Shown one piece after another: positions 9,027-19,249 of a stretch of DNA of 64,000 bases. The notes under the pieces were generated by a model. It was not told where the DNA came from. It saw only the letters and a list, made by a program, of their open reading frames with translations, and did not search any database. Each line of letters starts with the position of its first letter. Within the stretch, counting starts at the first letter, position 1. The stretch is taken from the NCBI RefSeq assembly GCF_007846095.1, contig NZ_VOEI01000001.1, positions 744,001-808,000 of the forward strand. Reading direction: 5' to 3'. The DNA is from Mucilaginibacter achroorhodeus. Lineage in GTDB: Bacteria; Bacteroidota; Bacteroidia; Sphingobacteriales; Sphingobacteriaceae. Position numbers and translations under genes: made by a program.

Positions 9027-10529
9027 TTATTTATCCCACCATACGTGTGTGCTCAAAGCATCCGGACCTTGCCTTGCAATTACTTCGTTGTAATTTGCCT
9101 TGTTTAGGTCGTTTTCTGATTGAGGATACTGTTGTCTGCGTGGTATGTGTTTATCAGCACTTACTGCAGTTGGAACAGGGTCAAGCAACCTTGGGAAACC
9201 GGTACGACGGTACTCAGACCATGACTCCCAGCCGTCACCAAGATAGTTAGCTAACCATTTTTGCGTAACGATTTGTTCAACTGCGTTTGCCGCGTTGAAA
9301 ACAACACCCGGTTTTGCAAGATAAGCGGTAATAGATGCAGCATCTACGCCATTTTGCTCTAAGGATGCTGTTATACCTTGAGTGTAGTAAGTAGCAGCTT
9401 GTCCATCGCCGCCAGGTATCCAACCCAAATGAGCTGCTTCAGCCTCAGCAAAAAGTGTTTGCGCATAGCTTGTCCAGGTAGTTGGGCTGTTTTGGCTTGA
9501 GTAAGCAAGGCCTATTTGTGAAATATTACCTGCTTTAATAGTAGATCCGCTCCTGTTACCGATGCTAAAGTTGTTTAAGTCATCACCTTGCGTAGCATAA
9601 GGCAAGCCTATGTAGTCGCCTGTGTTTGCTTTTTCTGCAAAAACAAGTAAACGAGGGTCACTGTTAGCTTTCATCGTATTTACAGTTTGACTGCTAACTG
9701 CGTAGTCATACCTTGTTCTGTAATTACCAAAGTATGGGTTCTCGTTGTTTTGCTCAGATAGGTACTGGTAAGTTGCGTTATCGTCATTTGAGGTCATTAC
9801 ACCATCTGCAACAGCTTTCTTAAATTCTGCTGAACCAGTTGCCGGGTCAACTTTACTTAAGCGCAATGCCATAACAGCGCGCAGCGAGTTTGCCCAGTGT
9901 TTCCATTTAGTGTTATCACCGCCAAAAAGTACGTCGCCGGTAAGCGGTGCACCATCATCAAATTGAGCCTGCGCCTCTGTAAGCTCTTTGAAAAGATCTG
10001 TATAGATATCTTTCTGAGCATCAAACTTAGGCGTTAAATTAACATTACCCTGCAAAGCCTGAGAGTAAGGGATATCGCCCCAACGGTCAGTCATGGTAAG
10101 GAATATGAATGCTTTAAGAATGCGTGCGGATGCTATTTGGTTAGCATTTGACCCAAATCTGATTGTGGTAGCCAGGTTTTTGGTTTTATCATTGGTGTTA
10201 AAATCAATTACCTGCTTAAGATCGGTAAGCGGGCCGGTGTAATATCCCTGGTAATCATATTGCGCAAGTGCAAACCTTGATTCATTGGTATAGTACGTTT
10301 CAGAAATATATTGCGAATATAACTCACCGGCGTAGCTGTTGATGTTAGTTGTAGCACCACCACCACCTGTACCACCTATATATTGTAACGCACTGGTAAG
10401 TGCATAACCGGTAGATAGATTTGCAGGTTGGTTAGGGCTGATGTTTATATCGTCGGTTATTTTCTTGCATGATGTTAAAACAGCACCTGCAACAAATACA
10501 ACCATAACTTTATTTAAAAACTTTTTCAT
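9027..10529 (-). CDS. SusD/RagB-family surface lipoprotein
   Basis: The protein is 500 residues with a lipoprotein signal (VLTSC, Cys at 21). The remainder looks like the SusD-like_2 branch: an early SPNQPAN segment, helical TPR-like stretches with LFAEAEAAHLGW, and a C-terminal WLANYLGDGWESWSEYRRTGFPRL, which is characteristic. SusD proteins cap a SusC barrel and capture glycans, peptides or other oligomers at the cell surface. It begins 13 nt after susC and is followed by a strong terminator. This branch is often not glycan-specific, and no degradative enzyme sits next to it, so the substrate cannot be assigned. Confidence 0.92.
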   Translation of the reverse strand: MKKFLNKVMVVFVAGAVLTSCKKITDDINISPNQPANLSTGYALTSALQYIGGTGGGGATTNINSYAGELYSQYISETYYTNESRFALAQYDYQGYYTGPLTDLKQVIDFNTNDKTKNLATTIRFGSNANQIASARILKAFIFLTMTDRWGDIPYSQALQGNVNLTPKFDAQKDIYTDLFKELTEAQAQFDDGAPLTGDVLFGGDNTKWKHWANSLRAVMALRLSKVDPATGSAEFKKAVADGVMTSNDDNATYQYLSEQNNENPYFGNYRTRYDYAVSSQTVNTMKANSDPRLLVFAEKANTGDYIGLPYATQGDDLNNFSIGNRSGSTIKAGNISQIGLAYSSQNSPTTWTSYAQTLFAEAEAAHLGWIPGGDGQAATYYTQGITASLEQNGVDAASITAYLAKPGVVFNAANAVEQIVTQKWLANYLGDGWESWSEYRRTGFPRLLDPVPTAVSADKHIPRRQQYPQSENDLNKANYNEVIARQGPDALSTHVWWDK

Positions 10530-10542
10530 ATATGTCTATTTC

Positions 10543-13500
10543 TTAAAAGTTTAAATTAAGGTTGAAACCAATGGTACGTGTTGCCGGTAACTGGCCACCT
10601 TCATAAAAAGATGTTTGCAGTTGCGACGGATCAATACCCTTAACTCTCGCTTTAGTATAGATCAACCATGGGTTTTGAGCCACGATGGAGAACCTTGCTG
10701 ATTGCAGTGGGAAACGGCCAAACCAGCGTTTTGGCAAATTGTAACCCACGCTTACTTCCCTTAATTTAATGTAGGTAGCATCATAAGTGTATTGCTCCCA
10801 AATTTGGCTGTAAACCTGCTCATTCAAGGTACGGGTATCAACATAAGTGGTGTTAGGAGTGCCATCTTCATGCACACCTTTAACCAACGTACCACCACCT
10901 GCTGCAGGGGCGTTACGACGAGGAACACCGTTCTCGTTGTTACCAATGGTTGACATGGCAAGACCTGAACCGGCAAGATTTTGTTGGGTTACAGATACAA
11001 ATTTGCCACCGTATTGGTAATCGAGAGAGAAGCCAACGTTAACACCTTTGATATTGATGTTGTTGGTAAAACCACCTGTAAATTTAGGCAGGATATTACC
11101 CAGGTTTACGTTGTCATTACGCTCAGGGTAACCATCTGCATCAACAACGATGTTGCCTGATTTATCTCTCTGGAAACCAGAACCGATAAGCTGACCATAA
11201 GGCTGGCCTACCACACTGTTTACAGAGAAGCTTGGCGAACCTACAAAACCGAAGCCGGTTGCGCCTGCTGCCTGATAACCTGATATTGTAGCACCGCCAG
11301 AACCTTCAGGTGAATTGCGTAGCGTATTAAAACCAGGATACAATTGAACAACTTTATTGCGGTTAAACGCAATGTTAAAGTTAAGATCATAAGTAACATC
11401 ACTTGTTTTAACCGGCGTACCACCTAACGAGATCTCGATACCCTGGTTAACAATTGAACCAGCGTTGATAGTGATAGCAGAATAACCGGTGTTACCGTTA
11501 ACAGGCAGGTTAAGTATCTGATCTTTAGTATTACGGTGATAGTAGTTGAAGTCTAAACGGATACGATCGCCTCTTAAGAAGTGTAACTCTGTACCTAATT
11601 CATAAGAAGTTGATAACGTAGGCCTCAGGTTACCATTAGGCAAAGTGTTAGGCACAAATTGTACCGGGCTGCTACCGTAAGGAACGCTGCTTAGCGTATA
11701 GGTTTGATAGATCTGATAAGGATCAAGATCGGATCCCAATTTAGCTACCGAAGCTCTGATCTTACCAAAAGAAAGTACATCATTCTTAGGAATTAAACCT
11801 GATTCAGTGAACACGAATGATCCTGAAGCGCCACCATACCAGTAGGAGTTATGATTTGATGGCAAAGCCGAAGAAACGTCGTTTCTGATGTTCAAATCTA
11901 AGTATAAGAATTGTTTGTAACCGAATGAAGTATAACCGTACGCGCTGTTAACAACCTTATTGCTATGCAATGAGGTTGTGCTTGGACGGTCTAAAGAGTT
12001 ACCTACAGTGTATAATTCCGGTACAGATAAACCTCCGTTGGTAGCTGAGAATAAATACTTGGTAACATCTTGTCTCGATTCGGCATAAGCACCTGCACGG
12101 AAAGAAAGATCTTTACCAAACATGTGATCGTACTCTAATGAAGCTACGTAATCGTATTCTTTGTACTGATAGGTATTTTCGCTGTATGAATCAGGATTAA
12201 GCGTGTAAGAACCTACCCTGCTGTTAGCATCACGGTTTAAATAGTCACCACGTGCTATAACAGATAGTTTCAGATCTTTTCTGAAGTTGTAAGCAGCGGT
12301 AACGTTACCGTATAAGCGGTTGCTGTTAGCTTCTGATGTGTTAACATAAGCCTCCGTGTATGGGTTATCCCAATACTTTGGAGTAAGATCTGTTGGAGAA
12401 GTGATATTCCAGGTGGTGTAAGTACCGTCCGGCCTGCGGTAGTTTTTCAACTTATCCATTTCAAGGTCGCGGTGAAACCACTGGTTAAATGAACCCGCAG
12501 TTTGGGTACCGTAACCTTCGGTAGGTACGTTCTTCAAGTTTTCCTGGAATACGTTGATGTTTGCGCTAACTGTTAATTTATCAGTAAGTTTTACATCGCC
12601 GTTAAAGCTAAGGTTATTACGCCTTTGCTTAGTGTTAGGGCTAACACCTGTACGGTTTAAGTTTGTGTACGAGATACGGGTGTTGTAATCATCACCTGCT
12701 TTCGCAAAAGCTACGTTGTTGTTAGTGGTAACACCGGTTTGATAGAAATCGCGGATGTTATTTGGCTGTGCAACAAACGGCTTAAGCTTACCAAAGTCAG
12801 GGTTTGACGGATCCCAGAAATACCATGGCGCATAAGGGGTGCCATCCATTTTAGGGCCCCAGCTCTCATCAACAGAATAGTTGTAGTATTTGATACCATT
12901 AAAGCCTTTCAGGTAATCAGGATCGCCTGCTTTATAGTTATAAACATTCCAGGTTTGGCTGGTACCACCACCATATTCGTTTTGGTATTGTGGTAAAGTG
13001 TAAACACGCTCAAGTGTGGTTGTTTGGTTTACGGTAACACCGATACCTTTTTTTGAACCTCTCTTAAGTGTAATAACAACTGCACCTTCAGATGCACGTT
13101 GGCCATATAATGCGGTAGCTGCAGGGCCTTTTAGTACAGTAAGTGTTTCAACATCATCATTGTTGATTGCGTTTGGATCAGTAATAACGCCATTAACAAC
13201 GTAGATTGGATTACCGCCCTGTAATGAGTTGATACCCCTGATACGAATGGTTGAAGCACCAAATTTAGCACCAGAACCACCAAGTATCTGCACACCAGAA
13301 ACCTTACCGGCTAATGATGTATTAAAATCCTGCTGGCGAGTCATGGTAAGGTTTTCACCTTTAATTTGCTGTGCAGCGTAACCAACAGATTTTTCTGAAC
13401 GTGAGATGCCCAGGGCCGTAACAATTACTTCGCCAAGTTGCTGGCTACTTTCTGCAAGGGCAACGTTAACAGTTGAGCGGCCACCTACGGCTACTTCTTG

Positions 13501-13737
13501 TGGTGCGAAACCCACAAACGAAAAAACAAGCACTGAAGAGCTTGATGGCACACTGATAGAGTACCGGCCATTAGCATCGGTAACTGTACCGGCCTGGCTG
13601 CCTTTTACACGCACGCTTACACCGGGCAATATGCCTTTATCGGCGGCGGCAGTAACGGTACCCGTTACTGTGCTGTTTTGCGCTGCCGCAACGGCAACAT
13701 TAAAAAGAAAAAAAATGAGTAATAATGTTCTATTCAT
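10543..13737 (-). CDS. SusC/RagA-family TonB-dependent outer-membrane transporter
   Basis: The protein is 1064 residues. A signal peptide (MNRTLLLIFFLFNVAVAAAQ) is followed by a carboxypeptidase-regulatory-like domain (about 22-105, GTVTDANGRYSISVP), a TonB plug (VLKGPAATALYGQRASEGAVVI) and a long barrel ending in an aromatic strand (FNLNLNF). It imports ligands caught by its SusD partner using TonB energy. I chose the ATG at 13737 because a GGAG lies 8 nt upstream; an in-frame GTG at 13746 is possible. Expression is probably controlled through the leader, which has an open frame and a terminator-like hairpin ending 46 nt before the ATG. Confidence 0.93.
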   Translation of the reverse strand: MNRTLLLIFFLFNVAVAAAQNSTVTGTVTAAADKGILPGVSVRVKGSQAGTVTDANGRYSISVPSSSSVLVFSFVGFAPQEVAVGGRSTVNVALAESSQQLGEVIVTALGISRSEKSVGYAAQQIKGENLTMTRQQDFNTSLAGKVSGVQILGGSGAKFGASTIRIRGINSLQGGNPIYVVNGVITDPNAINNDDVETLTVLKGPAATALYGQRASEGAVVITLKRGSKKGIGVTVNQTTTLERVYTLPQYQNEYGGGTSQTWNVYNYKAGDPDYLKGFNGIKYYNYSVDESWGPKMDGTPYAPWYFWDPSNPDFGKLKPFVAQPNNIRDFYQTGVTTNNNVAFAKAGDDYNTRISYTNLNRTGVSPNTKQRRNNLSFNGDVKLTDKLTVSANINVFQENLKNVPTEGYGTQTAGSFNQWFHRDLEMDKLKNYRRPDGTYTTWNITSPTDLTPKYWDNPYTEAYVNTSEANSNRLYGNVTAAYNFRKDLKLSVIARGDYLNRDANSRVGSYTLNPDSYSENTYQYKEYDYVASLEYDHMFGKDLSFRAGAYAESRQDVTKYLFSATNGGLSVPELYTVGNSLDRPSTTSLHSNKVVNSAYGYTSFGYKQFLYLDLNIRNDVSSALPSNHNSYWYGGASGSFVFTESGLIPKNDVLSFGKIRASVAKLGSDLDPYQIYQTYTLSSVPYGSSPVQFVPNTLPNGNLRPTLSTSYELGTELHFLRGDRIRLDFNYYHRNTKDQILNLPVNGNTGYSAITINAGSIVNQGIEISLGGTPVKTSDVTYDLNFNIAFNRNKVVQLYPGFNTLRNSPEGSGGATISGYQAAGATGFGFVGSPSFSVNSVVGQPYGQLIGSGFQRDKSGNIVVDADGYPERNDNVNLGNILPKFTGGFTNNINIKGVNVGFSLDYQYGGKFVSVTQQNLAGSGLAMSTIGNNENGVPRRNAPAAGGGTLVKGVHEDGTPNTTYVDTRTLNEQVYSQIWEQYTYDATYIKLREVSVGYNLPKRWFGRFPLQSARFSIVAQNPWLIYTKARVKGIDPSQLQTSFYEGGQLPATRTIGFNLNLNF

Positions 13738-13783
13738 ACTTTTCACTCCTATTCATAAACGATTTTAGTTTGAGCACTTTAAC

Positions 13784-13817
13784 AAAAAAAACAACCTTCT
13801 ACGCCTCAAGAAGGTTG
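13784..13817 (-). terminator. Terminator-like hairpin in the susC leader (possible attenuator)
   Basis: Reading toward susC, CAACCTTCT (13817-13809) pairs with AGAAGGTTG (13800-13792) over 9 bp with an 8-nt loop, then eight T (13791-13784). This is a textbook intrinsic terminator but it lies upstream of susC and behind a plausible susC promoter. No gene upstream on this strand needs terminating except the small leader frame, so conditional attenuation is the natural reading. This is inferred, not shown. Confidence 0.75.
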
Positions 13818-13928
13818 CTTAACTAATTAACTGATCTTATAAAGAACAACAAGCGTGAAATATCTATTGAGCACGCGCAATTATGCATGCAAAAAAGTCT
13901 TAACAACTTGGTTTAAGCCAATAGTAAA

Positions 13929-14021
13929 TTAGGAGGGGTATGGGTATTGGTCGTTAAGGTTCAGGTTATTGCAAACGCATGACGACGAGTTTAAAATCCC
14001 ATCGATCACGAACATCAACAT
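13929..14021 (-). CDS. Putative 30-residue leader peptide of susCD
   Basis: An ATG at 14021 opens 30 codons ending TAA at 13929 in the untranslated leader of susC. It starts MLMFVIDG, has the cluster SSSCVCNNLNLN (residues 12-23, Cys at 15 and 17) and ends YPYPS. A second ATG sits at 14015. The frame lies between the promoter candidate and the terminator-like hairpin, the order expected for translation-coupled attenuation. There is no strong Shine-Dalgarno, which is normal in Bacteroidota. It may be a chance frame; conservation would decide. Confidence 0.4.
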   Translation of the reverse strand: MLMFVIDGILNSSSCVCNNLNLNDQYPYPS

Positions 14022-14195
14022 CGCAAATCTATTAATTTTTGATTAAGGGGTACCACCAAAAATTAAAAATTGATTAGAACAGGTGCCGCTTAAGACAATG
14101 TCAGCACGGTGAAAAGGTTAAATCGCTACCCTTTTACACTATAAACCAACGAGTTGTATTGGTCAAATTTTCGATTAAACAACTGGTTTATTACG

Positions 14196-14227
14196 CAAAG
14201 GTAACATCAATTTTACATATCTGACAA
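14196..14227 (-). promoter_or_regulatory. Candidate susCD promoter
   Basis: On the minus strand, TTG (14227-14225) and TACCTTTG (14203-14196, matching TAnnTTTG) are separated by 21 nt, a normal spacing for the Bacteroidota primary sigma factor. Transcription would begin near 14190, giving a leader of about 440 nt before susC. The 170 nt between here and the leader frame show no further recognised element. Confidence 0.5.
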
Positions 14228-14355
14228 TTTTTTTCGTTAAAATTCCTATTGTGTTAACAGGACACCTCCAACATTAACAATCAAGAAAAATTAAACTATT
14301 GTGCCAATAGATGTAGGTGAGCGTAGCGTATTTACTATGCCTGATTAAAAAATCC

Positions 14356-14363
14356 TACTTTTG
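14356..14363 (+). promoter_or_regulatory. Candidate -7 box for icmF
   Basis: TACTTTTG matches TAnnTTTG and lies 26 nt before the icmF ATG. A TTT at 14331-14333 could stand for the -33 element with a 22-nt spacer, a weak match. Confidence 0.45.
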
Positions 14364-14389
14364 CTTACTCCCAATTATAATAGCCTGTA

Positions 14390-17300
14390 ATGGAAAGTAT
14401 TGCCCCGTATCAATCTAAAAATAAGATCCGCCTGGTTACTGCAGCCTCATTATTTGATGGTCATGATGCCACCATAAATATCATGAGGCGTATCCTGCAA
14501 AGTACAGGTGCGGAAGTGATACACCTGGGGCATAATAGAAGTGTTGACGAGATAGTTAATTGCGCCATACAAGAGGATGTACAAGGCATTGCCATCACCA
14601 GCTACCAGGGCGGGCATGTTGAATATTTTGAATATATGCATGACCTTTTGCGGGAACGTGGAGCGGGACATATCAAGATTTTTGGCGGTGGTGGTGGCGT
14701 TTTTCTGCCAAATGAAATAGATGAATTACAGAATTATGGTATTTGTAAGATCTATTCGCCGGATGATGGCCGCCGGATGGGTTTACAAGGCATGATCAAC
14801 CATATGATGCAGGAGTGCGATTTCTCTTTAGCAGAGCGAGAGATCGGTGAGGGTGCGGATAAGATCAAACAAATTGCACGGCTCATATCCGCCGCTGAAA
14901 AAGGTAACTACACTCCTGTTACCTTTCCCTGCACTTCGCTCCGGGTCCCTGTACTTGGTATCACCGGAACCGGCGGGTCAGGTAAATCAAGCCTGGTTGA
15001 TGAAATTGTACGCCGCTATCTGCTGCATACCAATAAAACGCTTGCCATAATTTCTGTAGACCCAAGCAAACGCAAAACCGGTGGGGCCTTACTTGGCGAC
15101 AGGATAAGGATGAACGCCATCAATAATCCCAGGGTATATATGCGTTCGCTGGCTACTCGCCAGGCCAACCTTGCGTTAAGCAAACATGTTCAGGAAGCTA
15201 TTGACATCTGTAAAGCTGCAGGATATGATATGGTGATCGTTGAGACCAGCGGCATAGGCCAGTCTGACACCATGATCACCGATTATTGCGACTTGTCGCT
15301 CTACGTAATGACCCCTGAATTTGGCGCTGCAACACAGTTAGAGAAAATTGACATGCTTGATTTTGCCGACCTGGTTGCGCTTAACAAATTTGATAAACGA
15401 GGTGCTTTAGATGCCATACGCGATGTGCGCAAGCAATACCGCCGCAACCATATGCTTTTTGAGGCCAAAGACGAAGATATACCGGTTTACGGCACCATGG
15501 CATCGCAGTTTAATGACCCGGGCATGAACACACTGTTTGCTGCGCTTGCGGCCAAACTGAGAGACAAAACCGGTGTAGATATTTTTAAAGGTAAAGAGCA
15601 ACCTTTAAACAACCAGGATGGCGAATCTGAAAAGATCTATATCATTTCGCCGGACAGGATACGCTACCTAGCAGAGATAGCTGAAAGCAGCGCATCTTAT
15701 ACTGATTGGGTGAACGAACAATGCCGCATAGCGCAGCAATTGTATAACATAAAAGGGACGATAAAAGTTACCGAGGATAAGATTGAAACGAAAGGTTTCA
15801 AATCCGAATTGGAAAAGATCTACAGTAATTTGGAAGAACATCTGCATCCTGATTGCAGGCGTCTACTTAAAGAGTGGCCGGAAACCGTTGCCAAATACAA
15901 GGCCGATAACTTTATATATAAAGTAAGGGATAAGGAAATAAAACAACCGCTCTATTATACCTCTCTTTCACAACTTAAGGTACCAAAAATAGCGCTGCCC
16001 AAATATGAAGCATGGGGCGATGTATTGCGCTGGCTATTAACTGAGAATGTTCCCGGCGAATTCCCTTATGCTGCAGGTGTATTCCCTTTAAAACGCGAAG
16101 GTGAGGACCCCACGCGTATGTTCGCCGGTGAAGGCGGTCCCGAACGTACAAACAAGCGCTTCCATTACGTTTCGCTCGGTCAGCCTGCGCACAGGCTTTC
16201 AACGGCATTTGATTCAGTTACGCTTTACGGCGAGGACCCACACGTACGACCGGATATTTACGGAAAAATAGGCAATGCCGGCGTTAGTATCGCCACGCTT
16301 GATGACGCAAAGAAACTGTATTCAGGCTTTGACCTTTGCCATGCATCTACTTCGGTCAGCATGACCATCAACGGCCCTGCACCAATGTTGCTCGGCTTTT
16401 TCATGAATGCCGCTATAGATCAGCAGTGCGAAAAGTACATCATAGAAAACAACTTGCAGCATTTGGTTGAGGCAAAGTTTAAAGAATTATACGATGATAA
16501 AGGGTTGAAGAGACCGGTGTATGGAGTACAAAACGCTTCCACTCTCCCACCCGGCAACTCCGGCCTTGGTTTAATGCTGCTGGGCTTAACCGGCGATCAG
16601 GTTTTGCCGGCGGATGTTTATCAAACAATCAAAGCAAAAGCTATATCAACTGTAAGAGGCACCGTACAGGCCGATATTCTGAAGGAAGACCAGGCACAAA
16701 ACACATGCATTTTTAGTACCGAGTTTGCCCTGCGGATGATGGGCGACATTCAGCAATATTTTATTGATGAAAAAGTAAGAAACTTTTATTCGGTGTCTAT
16801 CTCAGGCTACCACATTGCTGAAGCCGGTGCTAACCCTATTACTCAACTGGCTTTTACATTGTCCAATGGTTTTACTTATGTTGAGTATTACCTCAGCCGC
16901 GGTATGCATATTGATGATTTTGCGCCCAACCTGTCGTTCTTCTTCAGTAACGGTATCGATCCGGAATATTCGGTGATCGGACGTGTAGCAAGACGCATCT
17001 GGGCTAAGGCCATCAAGAACAAGTACAAGGGCAACGACCGATCGCAGAAACTTAAATATCATATCCAAACCAGCGGCCGCTCTTTACATGCACAGGAAAT
17101 AGACTTCAACGATATCCGAACCACCTTGCAGGCGCTCTACGCCATTTATGATAATTGCAATTCGCTGCACACCAATGCCTACGACGAGGCTATCACCACC
17201 CCAACCGAAGAATCGGTACGCAGGGCAATGGCTATACAGCTGATCATTAACCGCGAGTTGGGTCTCGCAAAAAATGAGAACCCTATTCAAGGCGCATTCA

Positions 17301-17755
17301 TTATCGAAGAATTGACCGACCTTGTAGAACAAGCTGTACTCACCGAGTTTAAAGCCATCAACGATCGTGGTGGCGTGCTGGGCGCCATGGAAACCATGTA
17401 CCAGCGCAGCAAGATACAGGAAGAATCTTTGTATTACGAAACCCTGAAACACACAGGCGAATACCCTATTATCGGTGTAAATACTTTCCTTAACAAAAAA
17501 GGATCGCCAACTATCATCCCATCAGAAGTTATCCGTGCTACTGAGGATGAGAAGCGGGCGCAGATAGCCAACCTGGAAAGCTTCCATCAACGTAATGCCG
17601 ACGGAGCAGAAGATCTGTTAAAGCATTTGCAACAGGCCGCTATTGCCGGCAAAAACATTTTTGAGGAGTTGATGGAAGTATGTAAATACTGTTCACTTGG
17701 CCAGATCAGCCACGCCCTCTACGAAGTTGGCGGGCAATACAGGCGAAACATGTAA
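14390..17755 (+). CDS. icmF: Fused isobutyryl-CoA mutase (IcmF)
   Basis: A three-part fusion of 1121 residues. First, a B12-binding domain (about 1-150) has DGHD with the cobalt-ligand His25. Next, a MeaB/ArgK-like GTPase chaperone has Walker [10 protein letters not shown] near 190. Last, a mutase substrate domain runs from about 540 to the end, with [16 protein letters not shown] and [15 protein letters not shown]. This order is that of IcmF, an adenosylcobalamin enzyme that interconverts isobutyryl-CoA and n-butyryl-CoA, with the GTPase guarding cofactor loading. FDSVTLYG rather than the Tyr-containing methylmalonyl motif favours IcmF over methylmalonyl-CoA mutase. It is monocistronic, divergent from susC. 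Related pivalyl-CoA mutases cannot be fully excluded. Confidence 0.92.
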   Translation: MESIAPYQSKNKIRLVTAASLFDGHDATINIMRRILQSTGAEVIHLGHNRSVDEIVNCAIQEDVQGIAITSYQGGHVEYFEYMHDLLRERGAGHIKIFGGGGGVFLPNEIDELQNYGICKIYSPDDGRRMGLQGMINHMMQECDFSLAEREIGEGADKIKQIARLISAAEKGNYTPVTFPCTSLRVPVLGITGTGGSGKSSLVDEIVRRYLLHTNKTLAIISVDPSKRKTGGALLGDRIRMNAINNPRVYMRSLATRQANLALSKHVQEAIDICKAAGYDMVIVETSGIGQSDTMITDYCDLSLYVMTPEFGAATQLEKIDMLDFADLVALNKFDKRGALDAIRDVRKQYRRNHMLFEAKDEDIPVYGTMASQFNDPGMNTLFAALAAKLRDKTGVDIFKGKEQPLNNQDGESEKIYIISPDRIRYLAEIAESSASYTDWVNEQCRIAQQLYNIKGTIKVTEDKIETKGFKSELEKIYSNLEEHLHPDCRRLLKEWPETVAKYKADNFIYKVRDKEIKQPLYYTSLSQLKVPKIALPKYEAWGDVLRWLLTENVPGEFPYAAGVFPLKREGEDPTRMFAGEGGPERTNKRFHYVSLGQPAHRLSTAFDSVTLYGEDPHVRPDIYGKIGNAGVSIATLDDAKKLYSGFDLCHASTSVSMTINGPAPMLLGFFMNAAIDQQCEKYIIENNLQHLVEAKFKELYDDKGLKRPVYGVQNASTLPPGNSGLGLMLLGLTGDQVLPADVYQTIKAKAISTVRGTVQADILKEDQAQNTCIFSTEFALRMMGDIQQYFIDEKVRNFYSVSISGYHIAEAGANPITQLAFTLSNGFTYVEYYLSRGMHIDDFAPNLSFFFSNGIDPEYSVIGRVARRIWAKAIKNKYKGNDRSQKLKYHIQTSGRSLHAQEIDFNDIRTTLQALYAIYDNCNSLHTNAYDEAITTPTEESVRRAMAIQLIINRELGLAKNENPIQGAFIIEELTDLVEQAVLTEFKAINDRGGVLGAMETMYQRSKIQEESLYYETLKHTGEYPIIGVNTFLNKKGSPTIIPSEVIRATEDEKRAQIANLESFHQRNADGAEDLLKHLQQAAIAGKNIFEELMEVCKYCSLGQISHALYEVGGQYRRNM

Positions 17756-17789
17756 AATAGGTGTTTAAGCAAGACTATCACCGCCCGCT

Positions 17790-17834
17790 GAGCCTTACGC
17801 CGGCCCAAAACCTCCAAGTTTTGCAAGGCGGCTC
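17790..17834. other. Imperfect long hairpin after icmF; remainder of gap unassigned
   Basis: GAGC (17790) pairs with GCTC (to 17834), then CGCC with GGCG and CAAAAC with GTTTTG around a 6-nt loop, with internal bulges. It has no U-tract, so it may be a weak icmF terminator, a processing site or a small RNA part. The rest of the gap, 17835-18196, is AT-rich and I see no gene, promoter box or repeat I can support. Confidence 0.35.
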
Positions 17835-18196
17835 ACTGTGGTTTAATTTACCCCAAGTTGTGGAAATACCTTACCGCGAAATTGTAAACGCAGCCTATCC
17901 CCAATATTTTTCAAATCTCGCTTAAAAATCAAAAAACTTAACTATACAACTGCAGTCTCTAAGAAATTTTAACCAATGTATAATTTTTTTACCCTTGTTT
18001 ACAGCTATTTACAGCAACCAACAACGCTGCAACAACAACTCAGCCTTATAAACCACAATAAAGTGTCATTAAAACGGGTTAAATATCAACGCAGCTGACG
18101 GCGCAAAACAACGCTTTTGTTACAATTGAAAATTACAGCTGCTAAAAACAGGCACGGTGATTGCCTTACATCTATTGTACATATATATTATACGTT

Positions 18197-18466
18197 ATGG
18201 AAAATCTGTTATCGAATTTATTACACCTCTTTGTGGTTTTTATGATGGTTGTGTTTGTGGTGGGTGGTATATTAGCGCTTACAGGTACATTTGACCACTG
18301 GACCGAGCGTTACCGTTTAAAACAACGCCGCCGCAGATTGATGAGAAATAACGAAAAACATAACTCTGTTAATACCAATGTTAACCATAGAAAGGGTAAA
18401 CCGGTTGCAGAGATGAAAGGGCAAAACATGCCAAATACTTTAAGAATGCAACGTTACGCGCACTAA
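18197..18466 (+). CDS. Small single-span membrane protein, unknown function
   Basis: 89 residues from the ATG at 18197. One membrane segment (about 8-30, LFVVFMMVVFVVGGILAL) is followed by a strongly basic tail (KQRRRRLMRN) expected to stay in the cytoplasm. No family is recognised. An extension to 18161 would add an unlikely aromatic N-terminus. The gene is backed by a very good terminator only 24 nt after its stop, which supports it being expressed. Confidence 0.65.
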   Translation: MENLLSNLLHLFVVFMMVVFVVGGILALTGTFDHWTERYRLKQRRRRLMRNNEKHNSVNTNVNHRKGKPVAEMKGQNMPNTLRMQRYAH

Positions 18467-18489
18467 GTATAACCTATAAAATTTCTCGA

Positions 18490-18521
18490 GCCCCTCAAGT
18501 AATACCTTGAGGGGCTTTTTT
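18490..18521 (+). terminator. Intrinsic terminator
   Basis: GCCCCTCAAG (18490-18499) and CTTGAGGGGC (18506-18515) form a perfect 10-bp stem with a 6-nt loop, followed by TTTTTT. It ends the small membrane protein gene. Confidence 0.92.
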
Positions 18522-18596
18522 GTAATAGCATATTTACTTTAAAAGTATATTCACCAACTGCGCATTGCAGTATATTAGCAGAAAGACTACTGACAA

Positions 18597-19109
18597 ATGA
18601 AAAAAATTATCCTGATAGCCGCCCTTGCGTTTACTGTGACAAGTGTTAACGCACAAGACACTCAAAAGGCAGATGCACCTAAAATTTACAACCCGGCGGC
18701 AGATGCTAAAGCTGATATTACATCTGCAATCAAAAAAGCAAATGCTGAGCACAAGAATGTGTTATTGCAAATAGGTGGTAACTGGTGTATATGGTGCTTG
18801 CGGTTCAACAACCTGGTTACTACGGATGCAGACCTTAGCAAGTATCTTGCGGACAACTATATAGTATTACACGTAAACTACAGCCCCGAAAATAAGAATG
18901 AAAAAGTCCTGGCAAGTTTAGGGTATCCGCAACGCTTTGGTTTCCCGGTATTTGTGGTTTTGGATGGGGAAGGTAATCGCCTCCATACCCAAAACTCCGG
19001 TTACCTTGAAGAAGGCAAGGGCCATAGTAAAGCAAAAGTAATGGAGTTTTTGCAGGGCTGGTCGCCGGCGGCACTTAATCCTAAAAGTTACGAAGAGAAG
19101 GCTAAGTAG
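18597..19109 (+). CDS. Exported thioredoxin-family protein
   Basis: 170 residues with a Sec signal (to about 20, VTSVNAQ). The thioredoxin-like fold has a redox motif CIWC in GGNWCIWC near residues 59-66 and a cis-Pro region RFGFPVFVVLD. It resembles the thioredoxin_7/DUF255-like proteins that reduce or isomerise disulfides in the periplasm. The CIWC dipeptide differs from the CGPC of cytoplasmic thioredoxin. The gene stands alone; a REP-like repeat and the pyk terminator follow. The specific client is unknown. Confidence 0.85.
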   Translation: MKKIILIAALAFTVTSVNAQDTQKADAPKIYNPAADAKADITSAIKKANAEHKNVLLQIGGNWCIWCLRFNNLVTTDADLSKYLADNYIVLHVNYSPENKNEKVLASLGYPQRFGFPVFVVLDGEGNRLHTQNSGYLEEGKGHSKAKVMEFLQGWSPAALNPKSYEEKAK

Positions 19110-19157
19110 AAATTGGTTAATTTGTGATCGGAGATTAATTGGGCTCTGGATAGAACT

Positions 19158-19233
19158 TGTCATTCAGAGCGACAGCGAAGAATCTGACCGCGTTCCAGCA
19201 CAGTCTAAAGATGTTTCGTTTCTCAGCATGACA
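19158..19233. repeat. REP-like intergenic palindrome
   Basis: TGTCAT (19158-19163) and ATGACA (19228-19233) bracket an imperfect palindrome containing GAGCGACAGCGAAGAATCTG. This resembles the GTCATTCTGAGCGAAGCGAAG-type repeats common between genes in Bacteroidota. No coding sequence. Confidence 0.6.
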
Positions 19234-19249
19234 GTTTGAATATAATAAA

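Noticed and set aside
13406..13768. Plus-strand open frames within susC and elsewhere antisense to large genes
   Set aside because: Composition-driven shadow frames opposite a clear coding sequence; no start or domain support.
17840..17900. DnaA-box-like TTGTGGAAA near 17858 as part of an origin
   Set aside because: A single weak match without a cluster, and no dnaA, dnaN or parAB nearby.
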